Source of the DNA: Baffinella frigidus
Taxonomy: Eukaryota; Cryptophyceae; Cryptomonadales; Baffinellaceae
Assembly: GCA_026770585.1 (NCBI GenBank)
Contig: MU646403.1
Span: 306,158-324,702 of the forward strand
Length of the DNA: 18,545 nt
Direction of reading: 5' to 3'
Position 1 is the first letter of the stretch. Each line of letters begins with the position of its first letter. Position numbers and translations under genes: made by a program. The notes beneath the pieces were generated by a model, which did no database searches, was not told where the DNA came from, and was given only the letters and a program-made list of their open reading frames with translations. Shown here piece by piece: positions 1-7,800 of the stretch.

Positions 1-26
1 GGGGGGGGGGGGGGGGGGGGGGGGGG
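1..26. repeat. Homopolymer G run at window edge
   Basis: Twenty-six consecutive G bases open the window. This could be a real G tract or an assembly/sequencing edge artefact. Shorter G runs occur nearby (about 191-197 and 281-290), so the region is genuinely G-rich. Confidence 0.9.
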
Positions 27-63
27 CATCCGTAGGGTGGCCGCACCGGTCACCCTACGGATG
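27..63. repeat. Perfect 13-bp inverted repeat (hairpin)
   Basis: CATCCGTAGGGTG at 27-39 is matched by its exact reverse complement at 51-63, with an 11-base spacer. It could be the end of a degraded palindromic element. No function is assigned. Confidence 0.8.
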
Positions 64-109
64 TGCCGCACCCTACCCACCCTCCGGATGTACCGCACCC
101 TACCCACCA
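57..109 (+). repeat. 26-bp tandem duplication
   Basis: Two adjacent copies of a unit beginning CCGGATGT and containing CCGCACCCTACCCACC, differing by a base or two. The rest of the interval to 290 shows only repeated short words (for example GGATGGATTCGATCTCC, twice) and no supportable gene. Confidence 0.75.
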
Positions 110-290
110 GTCATAAGGTGAAGCGCTTCGACCCTGCAAGCTTTCCCGGTCTGTGCTTTTCCCGGATGGATTCGATCTCCACCTCCTACAGGGGGGGGTC
201 GAGGAGGGGTAAGGGTGCACTAGCTACGCCTCAGTAACTTTTTCCGGATGGATTTGATCTCCATGGATTCGATCTCGGAAGGGGGGGGGG

Positions 291-547
291 CTACGCCGGT
301 TGTCCGCCCCACGATCAAAGCTCGAAACGCACTTTCATCTCGAAAAATAAATGAATCAGTTCCCTAGTTGGCGTTTTCATTTAATTAGGAGGCCTAATTG
401 AATTTGCTATGCCATAACTGACTTCTCCTATTCAACCTCCTATTGAAAAGGAACTGATTCAGTTATATTCAGAGATGAACTCGGCGTGGGAGGGCTGGTG
501 GCTAAGTGCTTTTCGAGCGTTGATCGTGGGGCCCACACCCGGAGTAG
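291..547. mobile_element. TIR element E1 (two nested inverted-repeat pairs)
   Basis: The outer ends at 291-334 and 504-547 are inverted copies over about 44 bp (shared core CCCCACGATCAA.GCTCGAAA). Inside them a second pair is visible: TTTCATCTCGAAAAATAAAT...CAGTTCC near 333-362 and its complement near 450-480. The inner element has a diverged relative, in opposite internal orientation, at 14770-14922. No transposase is encoded, so it is a MITE-like non-autonomous element, probably one insertion inside another. Confidence 0.7.
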
Positions 548-558
548 GGGGGGGCACA

Positions 559-711
559 CCCACCAACCCTTCCGGTTGGACCAATTCATCGATTTTAGAC
601 TTGATATTTACCCTTGCAGAGACCCCAGATCCGGGGTCTCTGCAAGGGTAAATCAAGGGTAGATCTACAATCTAAAATCGACGATTTGGTCCAACCGTGA
701 GGGTTGGTGGT
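559..711. mobile_element. TIR element F1, near-complete palindrome
   Basis: The ends read CCCACCAACCCT and AGGGTTGGTGG. The two halves pair along most of their length. The centre is a perfect 20-bp inverted repeat (about 607-626 and 633-652, arms reading TTTACCCTTGCAGAGACCCC and complement) with a loop of only about six bases. A relative with the same ends is at 11034-11164. It is non-coding and foldback-like. It lies at the downstream edge of the minus-strand MORN fragment. Confidence 0.75.
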
Positions 712-722
712 GGGCAAAGGAC

Positions 723-1439
723 CAGGTCGCATCGCCATTCTCCGTCGTAACGGGTGCCGTCCTTCCACCGCATGGAGCCCAGGCCGTACCGGATCCCGCT
801 CAGCATCTGGCCCACGTACTCCACGCGCTCCTCAGGGTCGTCCTCAGCGAACTCCACCCAGACCAGGTACATGGCCTCTTCCAGCATGCCCTCCATTTCG
901 TCGAGTTCCTCGCCCTCATCCATGCGCGACACGTGCCGTTGCGTCAGCGACACGTGCCCCTGCAACGTGCGCGCTACCACGGACGCGGCCTCGCTCGCGG
1001 CCTCCCCGCCCGTCTGGAGCAGCCGCTGGAGCAGCTCCATGTCTCTCGTGAGCCTCTCAACCTCCGAATCAACCACATCTCCGCTCGGTAGATTTCGGTG
1101 GTGCAGAGCATCCTCCCGCGATCCCGGCGTCGAGGATACCTTGCGCTGCAACGCGGCACGCGTCGCAAGATGCCGCTGCATCTTGCGCGCTACCACGGAC
1201 GCGGCCTCGCTCGCGGCCCCCCCGCCCGCCTGGAGCAGCTTCTGAAGCAGCTCCATATCTCTCGTGAGCTCCACCTCCGAATCAACATCAGGTCTTCGAG
1301 CGGACGGCACCGCTGCAAGCGCATGCTCCCGCGATTCCAGCGTCGAGGACACCTTGCGCTGCGCCGGGAAGCTGCCGTGGTCTATCGCGCCGGCCGCGGC
1401 CCCTGGTCCGGCCCATACTGCCGATCGCCCCGCCCCCAT
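723..1439 (-). CDS. MORN-repeat protein fragment with duplicated coiled segment (partial)
   Basis: This minus-strand frame is open from an ATG at 1439 through 723 and beyond, to a stop at 672 inside element F1. Near its C-terminal end it has a clear MORN pattern: Y-x-G-x(4)-G then GLGSMRWKDGT, followed by the start of a second (YDGEW). MORN repeats commonly mediate membrane or cytoskeletal association. Upstream are two copies of a roughly 70-residue unit (each with DSEVE, LTRDMELLQ.LLQ and ASEAASVVAR), also similar at DNA level, followed by an acidic stretch (EGEELDEMEGMLEEAM). The MORN array breaks off after one repeat, with GT at 722-721, so the true exon probably ends at 723 and the last codons to 672 are not genuine. 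The start codon is uncertain because a duplicated block lies just upstream. It could be an exon of a larger gene or a decayed fragment. Confidence 0.45.
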
Positions 1440-1555
1440 CCCCTACCGGTCACCTGCAGAAAGCATCTTTGAGATGCGTAACCGCGGCCCCTGGTCCGGC
1501 CTCTACTGCCGATCGCCCGCCCCCATCCTACCGGCAGAAAGCATCCTTGAGATCA
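1396..1555 (+). repeat. Direct duplication of about 70-85 bp
   Basis: Positions about 1396-1475 and 1486-1553 are two copies sharing GCGGCCCCTGGTCCGGCC, TACTGCCGATCGCC and CAGAAAGCATC.TTGAGAT, with small indels. The first copy overlaps the putative start of the MORN fragment. Confidence 0.75.
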
Positions 1556-1559
1556 AGGG

Positions 1560-2430
1560 GAAATGTTACAAGACCACTTTCCCATGTTGAGATGCGTGAT
1601 CAAATACGTCCTTTCAAAACGTCCGTTGATCGGTTGACTGGTTGAGCCAAGTCTGGTCGCCGTCAAAATATGTGTTTTTACGTCGTTTTTACTGCACGTT
1701 GAGTACACATGTGTCTTCTTGAAGGTCGTACCCCCCTTTCTGGAGCCTTCTATTACTTACAAGCAAACATGTGATGGGGGTCGCACGTCACAAAAGTCAA
1801 GCGCTTCTGTCACGAGGTTTTGACCTCGAATAATTTGACCACGGATCTCAATAAAAGTCTTTTCTCCTTTTTCTACTCTCGGTGGGCTGGGCAGTCACTG
1901 ACTCCAGAGGCCCACAGCCGGGGCCACTGGAGACTCCAGTGGGCCACAGGGCTCGAACTCAAGTTAGATCTACGAGCCTCGTACGCGTACGCCAACGACA
2001 CGCCGTTCCGTCTACAGAAGGGATCTGCTGAACCAGGAAGAGATTTTGTACCAGGAAGAGACTTTTGGTACCGAATTCTTGTTGAGCCTGTGAGCCTTGT
2101 TGGTCAGAGGCAGGGGCCTGCAGCTTGCCGGCGATCGAGCGGAAGTGCGGAAGTCGATGATGTGGCACCGAGCTCCCGAAGAGGAACTGTGAGCGAGGGT
2201 TGCGTCAGCGGCTGTAGCAAAGGCTCATATCCTGTCAAGACGTTCTGAGAGCTGCATAGCCCAGAACGCCCTGTGCCGGCCAGATCCCACTGTCCCTGCT
2301 CGTGGGGTCGACGACGACGAGATCTTCGGCGCACGCGCAAGAGCGGAGGAGCGGGAGCAGACTTCATAACCTACAGGGTGCCTTGACACCTTCGAACGAG
2401 GGTTTCGTTCACCCCGGATTCCGGGGTGTT
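1560..2430. other. Stretch with no recognisable gene
   Basis: Reading frames are short and show no domain, so none is called. The only structure noted is a short tandem pair (CCAGGAAGAGA, 2033-2066) and a block near 1990-2030 (CAACGACACGCCGTTCCGT) that resembles the repeat unit at 3781-4215. Confidence 0.5.
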
Positions 2431-2436
2431 ATTACT

Positions 2437-2523
2437 TGACCAATTTGCTCTAGAAAAATCCTTTACGTTAAATATCTACAAAAAGTTGACTTTTGATGAA
2501 AGGTTCGTAGTCCACCGTGTGGA
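2437..2523 (+). repeat. K-family element end (solo)
   Basis: This block matches 16060-16147, best over AGTTGACTTTTGA followed by GAAAGGTTCGTAGTCCA and CGTGTGG. In the 16-kb copy the same end is paired with an inverted partner. Here only the right half is recognisable. Confidence 0.65.
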
Positions 2524-2638
2524 TCCGCATAAAAACGCATAATTCATCGTGAATGTCTATCTACTCGCCATATTGGAACAGAAAGCAAAAATCTCGTAGT
2601 AAAGTCGGCATCCCAGATACAGACGATGTCGGCAGAGT

Positions 2639-2805
2639 GACAGCGTGGGCGAGCACAGCGGCGAGGCCCCCTGCCTCTGCGCGGTGGACGAGGACGGGTG
2701 GCCTGAGCAGGACGAAGACGGTGCCACCATCATTCACCCGGCGGTAGGAGGTGGAGTTACAATCCATCTGGGAAATGCTCGTATGAGCGGCCGACACGGG
2801 GGACA
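2639..2805 (+). CDS. Possible isolated exon, unknown product
   Basis: About 55 codons are open in one frame with exon-like composition (high GC, acidic DEDGWPEQDEDG core, then AVGGGVTIHLGN). They end at GACA|GTAAGT, one of the strongest 5' splice-site matches in the window, and a CAG lies just upstream at 2633-2635. No family is recognised and there is no in-frame partner exon in view, so this is weak. The rest of 2524-3600 shows no gene. Confidence 0.2.
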
Positions 2806-2930
2806 GTAAGTGGCACAATGCGCAGCATGTGCGGTGCTGACGCTGGTTGTTCGGCACTAAATTACCAATCTCTCTTCTCCCGGTGTGCCCCGTGCCCCGC
2901 CATTTGGACAGGGTCACCCGGGTAGAGTTC

Positions 2931-3009
2931 AAACCCTGCACCCTACACCCTACACCCTACACCCTACAGAGATTGGTGGCTTATTGCCACATCCCTACAC
3001 CCTACACCC
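2931..3009 (+). repeat. Telomere-like heptad tracts (CCCTACA variant)
   Basis: Consecutive CCCTACA/CCCTGCA heptads at about 2931-2968 and again at 2992-3009, the same degenerate family that fills the kinesin introns. Confidence 0.8.
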
Positions 3010-3622
3010 GAAGTTGGGTTTGGCCAAGTCCTACCACATTTGCTCTACTCCTTGAGTTGGACAATCTTCAATCCTCTCCTTCTTGTTCGTCGTCAACTCC
3101 ATCCGCGTCTTCTGAAGCCCTTTTCAGGTCCCTTGGGTTCTTCGAGCTCCCACTGCTGAAAACCCACAGCCCCCAGTTGGACAAAATCCGTCCCAAAACG
3201 GCTCCAATTCCCATCCCTAAAGTTGTGGCTGGCCACATTTGAAAGCAGAAATTAACGCGATTCGTTTTGCGATTAGATGGACAGGGCGGGCCAAGGCCTT
3301 GAAGCAATATAGCGCATCCTTCGGGGAGCGACCTTCGGATCCAGACAGAACAGACAACCCGCAGATTGTGCGGGGGATCATGTTAGTCTGGAAATGGAGG
3401 GTTGGCAAGAGGCGGCGAGCTCCCTTCAATAAACAAACAATACAACGATGAAGAATGAAAATGATTTAGATTTTTCTGTGACTGACCGAAAAGCGAACGG
3501 AAACGTGACCAATTGCTGACTTTTCGCGTGTTTCCTGGGCAATAATCTAATAATTGATCTAGGAATTTGTTCACAAGGGTAGCCTCGTGTGGTCCCCTGG
3601 TTATTGAAAAATTATTTTCGAG

Positions 3623-4633
3623 GTTTTGCAGGCCCGCCTCGGGACACAAACTTGCAGCCGTTTTCGATTGCTCTAATTCCGACCATTTTTTTTCGAAAAA
3701 ATGAAACTGAGAAGACCTTTGCAGAAAAAGTGTTGTGCCGGGGAGCAGAAGCGGTGGAGAGCGGCGCAAAACCATCCTTGAGGTCCTTTATGTTTTAATT
3801 TCGCCCACCATAGCCCAACGACACGCCTTTTCGTAGAAAGGATCTGCAGAAAAATATTTTTGCTTTCGGATCGTGTTTAGCTCTCCAGTGCAGAGGCTCG
3901 TGAAGAAGGGATAAAGGGTGGTTCTCATGGGGTGTTTGAGTTAATCCATAGGACCGCGCTCGCGCACACAACAGAACCCAAGTCAGCCTTTATGAGGCTC
4001 ATGGTATCCCATGGTTGAGGCATAAGAGCTCCAGCCACGGATACCCCAGATGTCAGCATCGATGATCCTTTAGGTCCTTTAGGTTTTAATTTCTCCCAAC
4101 ACGGCCCAACGACACGCCCTTCCGTAGAAAGGACTGCAGATCCTTTTAGGTCCTTTAGGTTTTGAATGCTCCCAACATAGCCCAACGCCACGCCCTTCCG
4201 TAGAAAGGACTGCAGAGAAAGCATTTTTGCTTTCGGAACGCGTTTGGCTCTCCAGTGCAGAGGCTCGTGAAGAGGGGATACAGGGTGGTTCTCTTGGGGT
4301 GGGTGAAGGTATGCGATACCGCTCCCATGCTCACTTACACGCACCGAACCCAAGTCAGCCTTTTAATGAGGCTCATGGTATTAGATCCTTTTGAAGATAG
4401 AAATTGAAAATGCAATTTTCCAGGTTTTGCAGGCCCGCCTCGGGATCACAAATTGAACAGGTGGTCCTTTGGAATTGGAGCCGTTTGGAAATGCGATTTG
4501 ACGTTTGTCTTGGTGGACGCCTCGAAGAGCGCTGCGCACCGAGACAAAAGTCGAGATTGGGACGTCTCAAAGCAAAAGTGGAACCTCTGTTAACTTAAGA
4601 AGTAACAGTGGATTTTGCAGGCCCGCCTCGGGA
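3623..4633 (+). repeat. Three dispersed copies of repeat H upstream of the kinesin
   Basis: TTTTGCAGGCCCGCCTCGGGA recurs at about 3624, 4424 and 4613, each followed by related sequence (ACAAA or CAGAAATTG, then GGAGCCGTTT). In the first and third copies TTTTCGAAAA and AAACTGAGAAGA-like or GAATCTGAGAAGA-like sequence follows. The third copy runs almost to the kinesin start codon at 4715, so the immediate upstream/5' UTR region is repeat-derived. No promoter motif was recognised. Confidence 0.65.
3781..4381 (+). repeat. Duplicated block of about 230 bp plus a third partial copy
   Basis: Full units at about 3781-4006 and 4149-4381 share GGTCCTTTA.GTTTT, CAACG(C)CACGCC, GTAGAAAGGA and CTCTCCAGTGCAGAGGCTCG, ending with GAACCCAAGTCAGCC and TGAGGCTCATGGTAT. 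A partial unit is at 4073-4139. Frames through it are not gene-like. Confidence 0.75.
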
Positions 4634-4714
4634 CCAGAAATTGGAATTGGAGCCGTTTTGACCGTTTAATTTTCGAAAATTTGAATCTGAGAAGATCAGA
4701 GAGAGCTCGCAAAG

Positions 4715-4824
4715 ATGCAGAAGGAGGAGGAGTCCAAGGGGCAGAACGTCAAGGTGGTCCTCAGATGCCGCCCCATGACGAAGTCCGAGGCTTCCCAGGA
4801 GAAGCAGTCGCTCCGCTGCACCAG
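4715..4824 (+). CDS. Kinesin-5 exon 1
   Basis: Encodes the N-terminus and first beta strand with RCRP. It ends in phase 2 at CAG followed by GC, so intron 1 appears to use a GC donor. The split AG|T codon rejoins as Ser at 5076. Confidence 0.85.
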
Positions 4825-7800
4825 GCACCCCTCCTTCCCCGCTGTGCATGCATCTTGACCAAAACGGTAGCGGTGTCGTCAACGGTGGCTGAGGACGGAG
4901 CGCTCCTGCCCCAACAGAGCGCTGTCGCGCTGCCCTGTACATACATCGCCGAACAACTGTATCGCGTTGCGTCATCTGCCCGGGATAGCGTTTCCCGAAG
5001 CCTCAGCTGGGCTGAACCACGTCCGGAAAGAACAACGCCTGACAACGCCCTGCCTGTGCGGTGCTCCCCTGGCAGTGACAAGACGGTAGACGTGATGTAC
5101 GGGAAAGCTGGAAAGAAATCGTTCACGTTCGATGGAACCTTTGACGAGAGCACCTCCCAGGCACGCCCCCAACAGCACGAACCCAAAGAGAGTTTTGCCC
5201 AGATTCGCAGCTGAAGCGGCAGGGGCGTGAGACCTAAAGGTGCTACGAAACGCCGACATTCGTGGGGCGCTGCTGGTTTGCAGCACGATTCGTGGCGGTC
5301 AGGGTGTAGGGGGGCATGTAAAAAGGGACGGGCGGAAGCGACGGCTTCGGTGTGCGGGGAAGGGGATTGTGAGGAGCGGCTGGCGGCTGAAGGGATCTGG
5401 GTAGATAACCTTAAGATCCATGTCGTCCTGAAGGGAGGGTGGCTGTGATCTGAAATTCTTCCCTGTCTGTTTGCACGCGCGCAGAAGGACATGTACGGCA
5501 ACGTGATTCGCCCCGTCGAATAACCCAGAAGTGGAGAATCAATAGGACCCTACGGTAGGCAATACCGTAGGGACATAGGCTGGTCCGCCAGATATCCTGA
5601 CCGATTTGGCATCGAGCAGAAGGACATGTACGACAACGTTGTGCGCCCCGTTGTCGACGAGGTGCTGCAGGGCTACAACTGCACAGGTCTTGTCTGTGCC
5701 CCGCACCCGCTAGAACGAAGAAATGTGCATTTCTTTCCTGGGGCCCCTCCCCGTTGCCACAACTCCTGCCTGTGCCCCGTACTGCCCCCAATGCCACAGC
5801 ACTTGTCCCGCACCCTACAACGGCACAGGTCTTAACCCTCAACCCTAGACCCTGACACCTAGAACCTGAACCCTTCCACAGCTCTTGCCCCGCACCCTAC
5901 AACTGCACAGGTCTTGCCCGTGCCCCGTATGCCACAGCACGTGCCCCGCAGAGGCGAGAACCGCTGCAACTTATCCTCACCCCCAACCCCTCCACCCCTC
6001 CCGGCGGACCTTGCAAGCTGAGACGCGCGATTGGCGGGCGGGCGACGCGACAACACGCTGTAAAGTCTCAAGCCTGAGCTGCCCCAATCTGAGATTGGTT
6101 GAGACACGAGGCTAGCGGGTGTGCAGCGCTCGCGTCCCGACAGACATCCAAACATTTTCGTGTTCGCAGTGTTCGCGTACGGACAAACCGGGACGGGAAA
6201 GACATACACGATGGAGGGTGGGATCGACAAGGCGTCGGGCACCACCATCCCTCCGAGCGCTGGCGTAGTGCCGCGCGCTGTCGCTCAGGTCACTCCCAAA
6301 GCCATACTTTACAGCACAAGGCGATAGCGCGTAGGGGAAAGGAACCCTAGCTCTGCCTCGCTCGGGTTGACTGTCAGACTATTCTCAAGTTGACGTGCTG
6401 GGGTTTGCGGTACGAACCCGTCAACTTTGGAGTGGAGAACTGCCCGGACGCACCAAATTGGTGAGCCCAAAGAGCCTGAAACAGAGCTAGTCAGTCCCAA
6501 CCAGCCAGCCGGCCAACCAGGGGGGCAGCAACGCTTCTTCTTCCCGGGTAAAGCAGAGTCTCTGCATGCGCCGGGTGCTACCAGGGCGTGTGGGACTGCC
6601 GAGTGGGCTCCTTCAGAGGGCTGGCGTGCTGGGAGGGTTTGGGTGCGGCACCATGAGGTGTGTTTTATAGCAGTTCCCTGGTAACAACATGTACACCATG
6701 TACATATACAGTAAATGTGAAGAAAATATATTTGTAGAGTATATGTTAAGTGGGATGTGCGCGGCTGAAGGCTGCGACGCATGACCGACTCAGCCAGAGT
6801 CGATCGTCGCGCTGTGCATATTCCCAGTGTTGACTCGCCATGAGATGCGCGCGGCTGAAGGGTGATCCGAGGAATCGTGAGACCCTGCTGCAACGCATAT
6901 TGGCACTGCTGACTCGCGATGGGCGTGCCGAGCAGGTCTTCCTCGGCCACTAAGAATCCCGTGTAGCCCGCTGTGCATATTCTGAGGGTTGACTCGAGAT
7001 GTGTGCGTGTCGAGCAGGTGTTCAAGCACCTGGAGGAGAACGAGGTCGAGTACCAGGTCTGCCCCACCCCCTGACCCCTTATTTTTGTTTTACTCGCTAA
7101 GAATGGATGGGTACAAAAACATCGAACCGCCTCCTATGCACCGCATCCTGAACCTATCCCTTATGTGCCTGCGCCGCCTCAAGTCGTCACTTCGTCAAAA
7201 TGTCGACTTTGACATTTTTGGGCTCGGCCGCCCCTGAACGGAAAATTTTGGAAAAATAATCAGCTTGTCAGGCTCGCTAAGCTGAACAAATTGAATAATT
7301 GGAGCTTAACGATCCGAGAAAACCCTGATTTTTTAGCCCCGGGAAACCCTCGTCCGCACCATTCACTTTACTACACGTGTGTGTAGTAAATTTCATTGAA
7401 ACGAAAGGCATCCAGAACTGTCTCGCCACATAAGGGATAGCTCTGTCTCAGCCTATTTGGTTTCACCAATTTGGTTAGCCCGGGTTCTTTTCCGTCCCAA
7501 AGTTGACGAATTTTGTACCACCCACTCAGCATGCCAACTTACGAATAGTCAGCCAACCCGACTGAGGCAGAGCTGCAACCCCCTCCGTCAAAAACCACCC
7601 CCGTCAAACCTCTCGAGCCGTAAGAAACGAAACTATGAAATTGTGTGGTTTCGTCCTGGTGCTGGATTCCGCGGGTAAGTGAAGAGGAGACGGCGTGTGG
7701 CGTCATCAACACGACTTGAGGCGGCGCAGGCACATAAGGGATAGGTTCAGGATGCGGTGCATAGGAGGCGGTTCGATGTTTTTGTACCCATGGCGTGTTG

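Larger units (their letters stand above)
7106..7793. mobile_element. Element L, about 690 bp with 82-bp inverted arms
   Basis: 7106-7187 and 7711-7793 are near-identical inverted copies (inner words ATCGAACCGCCTCCTATGCA and CCTGCGCCGCCTCAAGTCGT on the + strand of the left arm). The interior carries a separate palindrome at 7367-7390 and a full element A2. No transposase was recognised. Confidence 0.75.

Noticed and set aside
1820-2248. 142-codon open frame on the plus strand
   Set aside because: No recognised domain, no homology-like pattern and no splice context; kept only as unassigned sequence.
4761-5501. 246-codon open frame on the minus strand
   Set aside because: Antisense to exons 1-2 and intron 1, with no domain pattern; GC-rich coding DNA often leaves the opposite strand open.
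6309-7067. 252-codon open frame on the minus strand
   Set aside because: Runs across element A1 and the repeat array of intron 4 and has no recognisable motif.
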